64,000 nt of DNA from positions 62,001 to 126,000 of the forward strand of contig JACPFF010000017.1 of the NCBI GenBank assembly GCA_016183065.1, written 5' to 3'. Shown here piece after piece: positions 8,459 through 15,508 of the stretch; the first letter of the stretch is position 1; each line of letters begins with the position of its first letter. This DNA is from Deltaproteobacteria bacterium (GTDB lineage: Bacteria; UBA10199; GCA-002796325; JACPFF01). The notes under the pieces are model-generated. The model saw nothing but the letters and a program-made list of their open reading frames with translations, was not told where the DNA came from and did not search any database. The translations under genes and the position numbers were made by a program.

Positions 8459-9616
8459 TTACACCTTCGCATGGGGGTCGAACAGGCGGCGGTGTTCGTC
8501 GAAGGCGAAGCGATCGGTCATGCCGGCGATGTAATCGCAGATGTGCCGTTCTTTTTGCTGATCGGCGACAATCCGTTCATAGAATTCTCTCGGGAGCATC
8601 CGGGCATTGTTCTGAAAGGCGTAAAAAAGGTCTTCGATGGTCCGCTTCGCTTTTTCGGCCATGCGCACCACGCGATAATGGCGATAGAGGTGCTCGAAGA
8701 GGAACTGTTTTAAGGCCGTCAGTTCTGCACTAAAGGGGGCACTGAACGCCGCAATTTGATCCCCACGCTCGCGGACATCGGCCACGGTCTGGATGGCATG
8801 TGCATTGAGACGCCGCTCTGTTTCCCGCAACATGTCCTCGATGCATTGTTTAATGAGCCGTCGCACGACCTGATGCCGGATGACCTTCGGGATTGCGGTC
8901 GGGAATTCCCGCCCCACGTCCTCGTAGCAGGTCTGCCAGAGTGACACGTGATCCAGGAGATCGTAGGTCAACATGCCCGACTGCAGCCCATCGTCGAGAT
9001 CGTGATTGGTGTAGGCGATCTCGTCGGCAAGATTGACAATCTGTGATTCAAGGCTCGGATATCCCTGATAATCAAAATCAGGGATGCCCCGTGGTGCATC
9101 ATATTCGCCGGCATGTTTGACGATCCCCTCAAGGACCTCAAAACTCAAGTTCAATCCTGTGTAATCGGGATATCGTTGCTCCAACAGGGTCACCACACGA
9201 TAACTTTGATGGTTGTGCTCGAATCCATTGCAGTCGGCCATGAGTGCGTGCATGGCCTCTTCGCCGGCATGACCAAATGGTGTGTGCCCCAAATCATGGG
9301 AGAGCGCGATGGTTTCCGCGAGGTCTTCATTCAGTTGCAGTGAGCGACAAATGGCGCGCGAAATTTGTGCGACCTCGAGACTATGCGTGAGACGCGTGCG
9401 ATAATAATCGCCCTCATGATTCACGAAGACCTGCGTCTTGTATTCCAGGCGTCGAAAGGCGCTCGAGTGGATGATGCGATCGCGATCACGCTGAAAGATC
9501 GTTCGATAGGGATCCTCGGGGGTGGCAATCTGTCGTCCGCGCGACTCGCAGGCCCGTGCGGCATAGGGGGCGAGGAGCGTGACCTCATGCCGCTCGAATT
9601 GTTCGCGGGTCAACAT
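8459..9616 (-). CDS. dgt: dGTPase / deoxyguanosinetriphosphate triphosphohydrolase-like protein
   Basis: 385 residues. The HD-superfamily metal site is complete: His78 in RTRLTHSLEV, His107-Asp108 in LSHDLGHTPFGH, and a later Asp in the A-D-E-I-A-Y segment. The N-terminal SSAFRRLEYKTQVF is typical for the family. Such enzymes split dNTPs to nucleoside plus tripolyphosphate, adjusting dNTP pools and sometimes restricting phage. The length fits the shorter dGTPase-like subfamily rather than E. coli Dgt (about 505). A palindromic repeat separates it from queE upstream. Confidence 0.92.
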   Translation of the reverse strand: MLTREQFERHEVTLLAPYAARACESRGRQIATPEDPYRTIFQRDRDRIIHSSAFRRLEYKTQVFVNHEGDYYRTRLTHSLEVAQISRAICRSLQLNEDLAETIALSHDLGHTPFGHAGEEAMHALMADCNGFEHNHQSYRVVTLLEQRYPDYTGLNLSFEVLEGIVKHAGEYDAPRGIPDFDYQGYPSLESQIVNLADEIAYTNHDLDDGLQSGMLTYDLLDHVSLWQTCYEDVGREFPTAIPKVIRHQVVRRLIKQCIEDMLRETERRLNAHAIQTVADVRERGDQIAAFSAPFSAELTALKQFLFEHLYRHYRVVRMAEKAKRTIEDLFYAFQNNARMLPREFYERIVADQQKERHICDYIAGMTDRFAFDEHRRLFDPHAKV

Positions 9617-9630
9617 CGTCTCTTCCCCGA

Positions 9631-9726
9631 CTATTGGAGGGGCTCACGTCGCCCCCTCCAGCGGCAAAGCCGCTGGAGCCTCCCCTTCAACGCCGCGATG
9701 CGGCTGGGTCGTGGGGCCCCACTCCC
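9631..9726. repeat. Family 2 coding-type palindromic repeat, copy A
   Basis: Begins CTATTGGAGGGGCTCACGTC and contains GGGGC/GCCCC and CCAGCGGC-AAA-GCCGCTGG stems, then a third GC-rich hairpin. Copies B (14897) and C (36503) share the layout, but the bases of the second stem differ on both sides together. The forward frame encodes T-I-G-G-A-H-V-A-P-S-S-G-K-A with no stop, the same frame as in copy B. It lies between dgt and queE. Confidence 0.8.
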
Positions 9727-9738
9727 TTCCGATTGTCG

Positions 9739-10494
9739 CTATCGGATGCCCCATGCCTTGTGCATCTGTCGTCCGATCTTACTCCCGGGGAGCCATTGTT
9801 GGCAATGCCGGAGGAAATCGACCATCTGTGGTTCTGCGGGAGATGCCGAGTGCGACGGGGTCTCCGAGCAATATTGCAAATAGGTGGGGAGTGTCGGATC
9901 GCTTGATGCAATCATCTGTGCCGCGATTGCGAGGTCTTCCATCGTGCTCTTCGCATCGAGCACAATTTTGATATACGCCGCGACGTGACTGGTATGGAGA
10001 GTCTCCAGAAAGGCGCGATGCTGGGACCAGTAGGCGCGCATGCCCGTGGACGAGGGGAGCTTGATATCCATGCTGACCAGATGGACCCATGGGAGGACCC
10101 GTTGCAGTGGTTGCGCGAGGACGCCCGAGGTTTCCAGGAGATACTGTTTTCCGACCGGACCATTGGGGAGCCAGCGCTCAAGGAAGGCGGCCTGTTCCAG
10201 CGGTTCGCCACCGGTCAGTGCGATCCACTCGGCTGGATAGGAGTGGAGCATGGCCGTCAGTGCAGTCGCCGTGAAAGGGTTGGGATAGGCGTCCCGCGCA
10301 TCGCCACCCGCTGGCAGACTCACCTGACAGGTGTCGATGTGGTGCGAGAGGGCATTCGGTGTATCGCACCAGCGACAGCGGAGCGCACACCCCTGAAAAC
10401 GGACAAAGGTCATCGGCGTGCCGGTCAAGGGCCCTTCGCCCTGCAGCGAGGGAAAGACTTCATGGAGGATGGCCGTATGGTCCATGGGCATCAC
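9739..10494 (-). CDS. queE: 7-carboxy-7-deazaguanine synthase QueE (radical SAM)
   Basis: 251 residues. The radical-SAM cluster motif has the CX3CX2C spacing typical of QueE (Cys36, Cys40, Cys43 in GCALRCRWCDT), preceded by S-L-Q-G-E-G and followed by L-T-G-G-E-P. It converts 6-carboxytetrahydropterin to 7-carboxy-7-deazaguanine in the queuosine pathway. It starts 27 bases after the small Feo-associated gene and is probably cotranscribed with the Feo operon, an unusual setting. The start could be either of two close ATGs (10494 or 10488). Confidence 0.93.
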   Translation of the reverse strand: MMPMDHTAILHEVFPSLQGEGPLTGTPMTFVRFQGCALRCRWCDTPNALSHHIDTCQVSLPAGGDARDAYPNPFTATALTAMLHSYPAEWIALTGGEPLEQAAFLERWLPNGPVGKQYLLETSGVLAQPLQRVLPWVHLVSMDIKLPSSTGMRAYWSQHRAFLETLHTSHVAAYIKIVLDAKSTMEDLAIAAQMIASSDPTLPTYLQYCSETPSHSASPAEPQMVDFLRHCQQWLPGSKIGRQMHKAWGIR

Positions 10495-10521
10495 CTCACA
10501 GGGGCCTCATAGCAAGGGCAG

Positions 10522-10680
10522 TCAGCGCTTCTTCGCGCGACATCCTCTCCGCAGGATGCATCCGCCACATCCGCCGTGGAGGCTCTCGCGCCATTCGCGA
10601 CGAAACGCCCGCAGGAGATACCATCCGGCCATCCCGGAAATCACCAGTGCGAAGAGTTGCTGCCAGTCAAAGGGGTTCAT
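10522..10680 (-). CDS. FeoB-associated Cys-rich small membrane protein
   Basis: A 52-residue reading frame directly after feoB. It starts MNPFDWQQLF, has one membrane segment at about 10-24 (ALVISGMAGWYLLRAF), then a basic stretch and a Cys cluster GGCGGC with a further Cys near the end (RRGCRAKKR). This matches the layout of the FeoB-associated Cys-rich membrane proteins (an N-terminal helix followed by GCGGC), whose proposed role is in Fe(II) handling at the inner face. It lies 7 bases from the feoB stop and 27 bases before queE. The assignment rests on position and pattern. Confidence 0.75.
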   Translation of the reverse strand: MNPFDWQQLFALVISGMAGWYLLRAFRREWRESLHGGCGGCILRRGCRAKKR

Positions 10681-10687
10681 CCGTGTC

Positions 10688-12847
10688 TCATCCCAAGAAC
10701 CATTCAGTGGCGCGATACGTCAGGAAGGCCGCCCCATAGGCCAATATCGTCATGTACCCAAACGTGAGCCAGGCATATTGCCAGGAGTTTGTCTCGCGCC
10801 GGATAGTGGCCACGGTGGCGCCGCACTGGCAGCAGAGGGCAAAAAAGACCATAATGGAGAGCGCAACCGGGATCGAAAAGACCAGTCGACCATCGGGCCA
10901 GTGGGCCGTGCGCAACGCACTCTGCAGGCCGGCGGATGTTTCATCCACGGCATCGCCCAGATTGTAGATCGTCCCCAGCACCGCAATAATCACCTCGCGA
11001 GCGGGAAAAGAGGCCAAGGTCGCCATGCCAATGCGCCAATCCCATCCCAATGGTTTTACCACAGGTTCAATCCACTGGCCGAGGTGGCCCATGGCGCTTG
11101 CCCGGAGATAGGCGCCCGCCTCTTCACGGTCGATGCGGGCCAACTCGGCCGCCGCCTCTGCAGGATGATGCAGGACCGCTGTGGCAACCCGTTGGCCGGC
11201 ATATTTCTGCGCAATCCCCGCCGGTCGCGGGAAATACGACAGTGCCCACACCACGATCGTCATGGCAAAGATGATAGTGCCGGCACGCCGCACAAAGGCC
11301 ATGCCTCGCTCATAGACGCGATGCCCCACGAGTGACAGCGAGGGCCACTTGTAGGGCGGGAGCTCCATGACAAACGCCGGGGTCGCCGCACGAAAGAGCG
11401 TCCGTTTCAGGAGCCAGATCACGGGAATCGCCACGAAGAGGCCGATGGAATAGGCAGCGAAGAGGACGATTCCCTGCAATCCCAACCATCCGCCGAGATA
11501 CGCGTGGGCGGGAATAAAGGCGGCGATGAGGATCGTATAGACCGGTAATCGCGCGGAACAGCTCATGAGCGGGGCCACCATGATGGTCACGAGCCGGTCA
11601 CGCCGGTCTTCAATCGTCCGCGTCGCCATGATGCCGGGGATGGCGCAGGCAAAACTCGAGAGGAGTGGAATGAAAGATTTGCCCGAGAGCCCGAGGCGCG
11701 AGAGCAACCGATCCATCAGGAAGGCCGCGCGGGCCATGTATCCGCAGTCTTCCATGATTGCGATAAAGAGAAAGAGGAAAAGAATCTGGGGGAGAAAAAC
11801 CAGGACACTCCCGACGCCGCCGATGATGCCATCGACAATGAGGCTGCGCAGGGCCCCTCTTGGGAGATAGGCGCCGATAGTGGTTCCGAGGGTGCCGAAG
11901 AGCCAGTCGATACAATCCATAAGCGGGCCGGCCCAGGCGTAAATCGATTGAAAGACGAGAATCGTTACCATGGAGAACGTGAGGGTCCCCCATATTTTAT
12001 GGGTCAACACCGCATCGAGGCGATCGCTCCAGCTCTTGGTGCGTACGGCTGGTGTTGCGACGACATCCCGCAAGAGTTGGCGAATCCACGTGTAGCGACT
12101 GGACGCCTCGATGGCTGCCAGCGATGTGCCGTTGGCGGCCGTGCGGCGCCATTCGGCCAGACGGTCGGCACACTCTGGACAACGCTGGAGATACCGCTGC
12201 GCCGCATAGCCTTCTGTATCGACCAACACCCGCAGGGCCTCGACCGCGGAAAGCTCTGCCGTCTCGGCAACCGCGGCCTGCGCCGTTGCCAGTGCCGCAG
12301 GCAATGTCAGCGGGGTCACTGGCGGAGTCGGCAGGGGGGGAGGCAACTGGCAGAGCACCTGGAGGACGTCCCGGATTCCCTCGCCCGTGCGGGCACAGGT
12401 CTCCACAACCGGGACGCCGAGCCGTGCACTGAGACGCCGCACGTCGATCCGGATCCCGCTTTTGCGGGCGGCATCGATCATGTTGAGGACGACCAGTATC
12501 GGGAGACCGCACTCGAGGATCTGCGAGAGGAGATAGCAATTGCGCTGCAGATTGGTGGCATCGAGGATGACAATGACGCCGTCAATCGGCGCGCTGCCGG
12601 ACTGCTGCCCCAGGAGGAGATCGACCGCGATCATTTCATCCGGAGATTGGGCGGCAAGGCTGTAGGTCCCCGGCAGATCGATCAGTTCAATGGCACTTCC
12701 CTGGAGCGGGATCGTCCCCGATTTGCGTTCCACCGTGACCCCGGGATAATTGCCGACGCGCTGTCGCAGCCCGGTCAGGGCATTGAAGAGTGTCGTCTTT
12801 CCGGTATTGGGATTGCCGATGAGGGCAATCGTTTTCTGCAGACTCAT
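10688..12847 (-). CDS. feoB: Ferrous iron transporter FeoB
   Basis: 719 residues. The N-terminal G-protein domain has the P-loop GNPNTGKTT (11-19), switch GNYPGVTVE (32-40), G3 DLPGTYSL (about 58-65) and G4 VVLNMID. It is followed by a helical GDI-like region and a polytopic membrane domain with two Gate motifs (hydrophobic repeats around the PLLSSFACAIPG and FASFPAREV segments). It imports Fe(II) across the inner membrane. The start overlaps the feoA stop by ATGA, so translation is probably coupled. The length is in the usual range (about 700-770). Confidence 0.96.
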   Translation of the reverse strand: MSLQKTIALIGNPNTGKTTLFNALTGLRQRVGNYPGVTVERKSGTIPLQGSAIELIDLPGTYSLAAQSPDEMIAVDLLLGQQSGSAPIDGVIVILDATNLQRNCYLLSQILECGLPILVVLNMIDAARKSGIRIDVRRLSARLGVPVVETCARTGEGIRDVLQVLCQLPPPLPTPPVTPLTLPAALATAQAAVAETAELSAVEALRVLVDTEGYAAQRYLQRCPECADRLAEWRRTAANGTSLAAIEASSRYTWIRQLLRDVVATPAVRTKSWSDRLDAVLTHKIWGTLTFSMVTILVFQSIYAWAGPLMDCIDWLFGTLGTTIGAYLPRGALRSLIVDGIIGGVGSVLVFLPQILFLFLFIAIMEDCGYMARAAFLMDRLLSRLGLSGKSFIPLLSSFACAIPGIMATRTIEDRRDRLVTIMVAPLMSCSARLPVYTILIAAFIPAHAYLGGWLGLQGIVLFAAYSIGLFVAIPVIWLLKRTLFRAATPAFVMELPPYKWPSLSLVGHRVYERGMAFVRRAGTIIFAMTIVVWALSYFPRPAGIAQKYAGQRVATAVLHHPAEAAAELARIDREEAGAYLRASAMGHLGQWIEPVVKPLGWDWRIGMATLASFPAREVIIAVLGTIYNLGDAVDETSAGLQSALRTAHWPDGRLVFSIPVALSIMVFFALCCQCGATVATIRRETNSWQYAWLTFGYMTILAYGAAFLTYRATEWFLG

Positions 12848-13068
12848 GCGAGACTCACATGCGCGGCATCCCGCTTGCGCAGTGAGAGATGATATCCATC
12901 CAGGAGGATATCGATGGGATCTCCGAGGGGGGCATAGCGGACCACTTCACATGTGGCACCGGGGACCATCCCCATTTCTGCCAAGCGCTGGGTCACGGCT
13001 GAATCGCCATGGATCGCTTCCACGATTCCCCGTTCTCCCGGGCGCAGTGTGTTGAGTCGTTTTGTCAT
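12844..13068 (-). CDS. feoA: FeoA domain protein (first of two, adjacent to feoB)
   Basis: 74 residues, an SH3-like FeoA: L-R-P-G-E-R-G-I-V, Q-R-L-A-E-M-G-M-V-P-G-A, ending D-P-I-D-I-L-L-D-G-Y-H-L-S-L-R-K. The start at 13068 gives the domain its normal beginning; the frame continues upstream without typical sequence. It is coupled to feoB by a 4-base overlap. FeoA is a cytosolic partner needed for FeoB transport. Confidence 0.9.
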   Translation of the reverse strand: MTKRLNTLRPGERGIVEAIHGDSAVTQRLAEMGMVPGATCEVVRYAPLGDPIDILLDGYHLSLRKRDAAHVSLA

Positions 13069-13078
13069 GGGACCTGGG

Positions 13079-13321
13079 TTACTCAGCGCGGAGCACGGTG
13101 ATGGTGCTCGCGTCATCATCGCGCAGACACAAGCGCGCATTCCCGATTTCCACGAGCATGGGTGTGCCGCGGCGGATCATCGTGATCGCCTCGCCCTCCG
13201 TGAGGCCGAGCTCGGCAAGACGGGCGGTCAGTGACGAATGACAGGCGTTCGTCAACACGATGCCGTGCTCTCCATCGACCATGTCATGTAAGGGGACTCT
13301 ATTCATACGGTTGTCAGACAT
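13079..13321 (-). CDS. feoA: Second FeoA domain protein
   Basis: 80 residues with the same FeoA pattern (H-D-M-V-D-G-E-H-G-I-V, A-R-L-A-E-L-G-L-T-E-G-E-A, and V-E-I-G-N-A-R-L-C-L-R). It opens the Feo operon, 10 bases before the next feoA. Two feoA genes ahead of feoB is a known arrangement. If the promoter at 13318-13346 is real, the start would be the later ATG at 13306 rather than 13321. Confidence 0.85.
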   Translation of the reverse strand: MSDNRMNRVPLHDMVDGEHGIVLTNACHSSLTARLAELGLTEGEAITMIRRGTPMLVEIGNARLCLRDDDASTITVLRAE

Positions 13322-13346
13322 ATCTAACAGTTGTCCATGCTGTCAA
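13318..13346 (-). promoter_or_regulatory. Possible promoter of the Feo operon
   Basis: On the minus strand TTGACA (13341-13346) is followed 17 bases later by ATATGT (13318-13323), a weak -10 overlapping the first possible feoA start. The divergent gap to sodA is AT-rich (AAATTTAAATTTATAA, then ATATGAATATATTC), a plausible site for an iron-responsive regulator, but no Fur or DtxR box can be named with confidence. Confidence 0.35.
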
Positions 13347-13476
13347 GGAGAAGTCGGCAAAAATTTAAATTTATAACCATATGAATATATTCGTTTTTAT
13401 CTCCTATTGACAAATGGGTCTGCTGTGGAGGAGAAGAGGCCTTCATCACAGGCATTGGAGCACAAAGGAGGAGACG

Positions 13477-14094
13477 ATGAGTCATCGACTGCCAGATTTG
13501 CCCTACGATTTTGGGGCCCTCGAGCCACACATCGATGCGAGGACGATGGAGGTCCATCATGGCAAGCATCATAAGGCCTATGTCGACAAATTGAATGCCG
13601 CACTCGAAAGCGGTGGCCCACAATGGCAGGACAAGCCCGTCGAGGCCTTGCTGAAAGAGATTGGCGCTGTGCCTGAGGGGATTCGCACGGCGGTACGCAA
13701 TCATGGGGGCGGTCATGCCAATCACGCGCTCTTTTGGCAGATCATGTCCAAGCATGGCGGTGGCGAGCCGGGTGGGCCGTTGGCAGATGCCATCAAGGCG
13801 ACGTGGGGGGATTTTCCGCATTTTCAAAAATTCTTCGCTGACACCGCCACGAATCGCTTTGGGAGCGGGTGGGCCTGGTTGGTCGTGGCCTCTGGCAAAA
13901 AGCTCGAGTGCTATTCCACGGCCAACCAGGACAGCCCATGGATGGATGGCAAGGTCCCGTTGCTGGGCCTCGATGTCTGGGAGCACGCCTATTATTTGAA
14001 ATATCAAAGTCGCCGCCCCGAATATATTACCGCATGGTGGCATGTGGTGAACTGGCAGAAAGTCGGCGAACTGTACGCGCAGGCGGCGAAATAG
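13477..14094 (+). CDS. sodA: Superoxide dismutase, Mn-type signature
   Basis: 205 residues. Metal ligands are His27, His83, Asp166 and His170 (in [17 protein letters not shown] and [11 protein letters not shown]). GGGHANH and Gln151 in NQDSPW are the residues typical of Mn rather than Fe enzymes, so Mn or cambialistic use is likely. There is no signal peptide, so it is cytosolic. The start is set by AAAGGAGGAG 5-14 bases upstream. It sits divergently from the Feo operon and ahead of an A-type Fe-S carrier, an iron/oxidative-stress neighbourhood. Confidence 0.95.
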   Translation: MSHRLPDLPYDFGALEPHIDARTMEVHHGKHHKAYVDKLNAALESGGPQWQDKPVEALLKEIGAVPEGIRTAVRNHGGGHANHALFWQIMSKHGGGEPGGPLADAIKATWGDFPHFQKFFADTATNRFGSGWAWLVVASGKKLECYSTANQDSPWMDGKVPLLGLDVWEHAYYLKYQSRRPEYITAWWHVVNWQKVGELYAQAAK

Positions 14095-14112
14095 TCATAC
14101 TATAAGGATGGG

Positions 14113-14445
14113 ATGCAGGTTGTCACCATGATCACGGTCGATCCGGTTGCCGCAGCAAAGGCAAAAGAGATATTGGCGCAGATTGGGAAACCCAATATCC
14201 GCATTGTCGTGCTGTCAGGTGGGTGTTCGGGACTCGAATACAAGGTGGAACCCGCCGACATGCCTACGGCCGAGGACTTGGTGTTTGAGGCCAACGGCTT
14301 TCAGGTGCTCGTCGAACGGCGAAGCGTTATCTACGTGGCCGGCTCAACACTCACCTATCAATCCTCCCTCATGCAATCCAAATTTGTCCTCGTGAATCCG
14401 AATGCGAGGGCCACATGTTCGTGTGGCGATTCATTTTCCGTGTAG
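14113..14445 (+). CDS. HesB/IscA-type iron-sulfur carrier
   Basis: 110 residues. The three conserved Cys of A-type carriers are present: Cys38 in GGCSGLEY and Cys102/Cys104 in ATCSCGDSF. Such proteins receive Fe-S clusters from IscU/SufB scaffolds and pass them to apoproteins. IscA, ErpA and SufA cannot be told apart by sequence alone. It lies 18 bases after sodA and may be cotranscribed. A shorter start at 14128 (MITVDP) fits the family length better. Confidence 0.9.
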   Translation: MQVVTMITVDPVAAAKAKEILAQIGKPNIRIVVLSGGCSGLEYKVEPADMPTAEDLVFEANGFQVLVERRSVIYVAGSTLTYQSSLMQSKFVLVNPNARATCSCGDSFSV

Positions 14446-14490
14446 ATTTCCATTGGTCATTTTGCGGGGCCTTGCTATCTCCTCTGTCCC

Positions 14491-15384
14491 ATGGACCGGT
14501 TTGCTGTTGATGACCGTCGATTCGCGCACTGTTTTGCGGCGCAGCCCTATCGACAATCTCCCTCGGGATTTGCGGCCCTGCGCAGTGCGGCGATTCTGGC
14601 CTGGTACCGCACTCTCCTGAGATGTGGTGCGTCATCAGAACTGCGGCAACTGGCGGAGCACGTGCGTTGTGCGGTTGCCAGGGGGACGCTGGCGTGGAAC
14701 TGCGGCAATGGGGCGCGGGTGTTGCGGTTTTTTTCGCGTCACCGCTGGCTGCAACGTCGATGGGCCCTCGGCCTGCAACAGCGACAGGTTGGGACGCAGG
14801 AGGGAGAGCCGATCATGACGGTCGGGCAGATGACTCCGACCGCCCGCATCGATAAGCCGTGGGGTTGGGAGCTCATTGGTCCGATTGTGCGCCCTGCTAT
14901 TGGAGGGGCTCACGTCGCCCCCCCAACGGGCAAAGCCCGTTGGGTCCCCCCCTCTCGCGCGCGGTGCGCGCTGGGGGACTTCCTCGTCCACCCGCTTCGC
15001 GGGTGCCCGGACTCGGTCGCCGCCACAGACATGGCGACCGATGCTGGATACACCTATAAAATGTTGCTCATTGTCGGGCCGCTTTCGCGTCAAGTCCACA
15101 CGCCGTATCACGACGCGACCGGGACGGCACACGGCGCAAAGGTCGAGACGCAGATGTGCCTCGGGCCCGATCCCTATCTGATCCGGACCGCGGATGCGCT
15201 CTATCGGATCTGGCCCGGCGAGGCCTTTCACATCCCGGAGGGGCTATGGCATCAACCGACGGTGCTCCCTGGCGCGGCATCGTTTGTCGAAGAGGTCTCG
15301 ACCCCCAATATCGGCCCTGGCAGCACCACGCGAGACCCGGACGGCGACCCGTGGGCGACCCAGCGGAGTCCGGGTGATCAATAG
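14491..15384 (+). CDS. Cupin (mannose-6-phosphate isomerase type II-like) with in-frame palindromic insert
   Basis: The C-terminal part is a cupin of the sugar-phosphate isomerase type: R-I-D-K-P-W-G-W-E-L near residue 120, then YKMLLIVGPLSRQVH, GEAFHIPEGLWHQPTVL and a V-E-E-V-S-T-P end. Between the first cupin strand (W-E-L-I) and the second (T-Y-K-M-L-L-I) lies a foreign stretch encoded by palindromic repeat copy B (14897-15010), kept in frame and rich in Pro/Arg. Whether the protein still works is unknown. A strong ribosome-binding site (GGAGG, 10 bases upstream) precedes ATG 14815, which would start just before the cupin; the 108 residues before it are open, helical-looking and unlike any family known to me. 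The reaction cannot be stated more precisely. Confidence 0.7.
   Translation: MDRFAVDDRRFAHCFAAQPYRQSPSGFAALRSAAILAWYRTLLRCGASSELRQLAEHVRCAVARGTLAWNCGNGARVLRFFSRHRWLQRRWALGLQQRQVGTQEGEPIMTVGQMTPTARIDKPWGWELIGPIVRPAIGGAHVAPPTGKARWVPPSRARCALGDFLVHPLRGCPDSVAATDMATDAGYTYKMLLIVGPLSRQVHTPYHDATGTAHGAKVETQMCLGPDPYLIRTADALYRIWPGEAFHIPEGLWHQPTVLPGAASFVEEVSTPNIGPGSTTRDPDGDPWATQRSPGDQ
14897..15010. repeat. Family 2 coding-type palindromic repeat, copy B, inside the cupin gene
   Basis: CTATTGGAGGGGCTCACGTC as in copy A, then CCAACGGGC-AAA-GCCCGTTGG, a GC-only hairpin (CGCGCGCGGTGCGCGC) and CCCGCTTCGCGGG. Compared with copy A the second stem differs at several positions, each matched on the other arm. The forward frame encodes A-I-G-G-A-H-V-A-P-P-T-G-K-A and is the frame of the host cupin gene. 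Confidence 0.85.
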
Positions 15385-15474
15385 AGGGCTCTCCCGCATT
15401 AGATTCACGGACAACTTGAGAAGCTCAATCTATTCTATACGTTGTTTTATATGCACTTAATTTACTAATTTTAA

Positions 15475-15502
15475 TTGACATTTTCTATTTTTTATCTATT
15501 CT
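15475..15502 (+). promoter_or_regulatory. Promoter of the HipH-like gene, probably leaderless
   Basis: TTGACA (15475-15480), a 16-base spacer and TATTCT (15497-15502) in a strongly AT-rich stretch from about 15400. The ATG is only 6 bases after the -10 and has no Shine-Dalgarno sequence, so the transcript may begin at or next to the start codon. Confidence 0.6.
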
Positions 15503-15508
15503 AAATGA

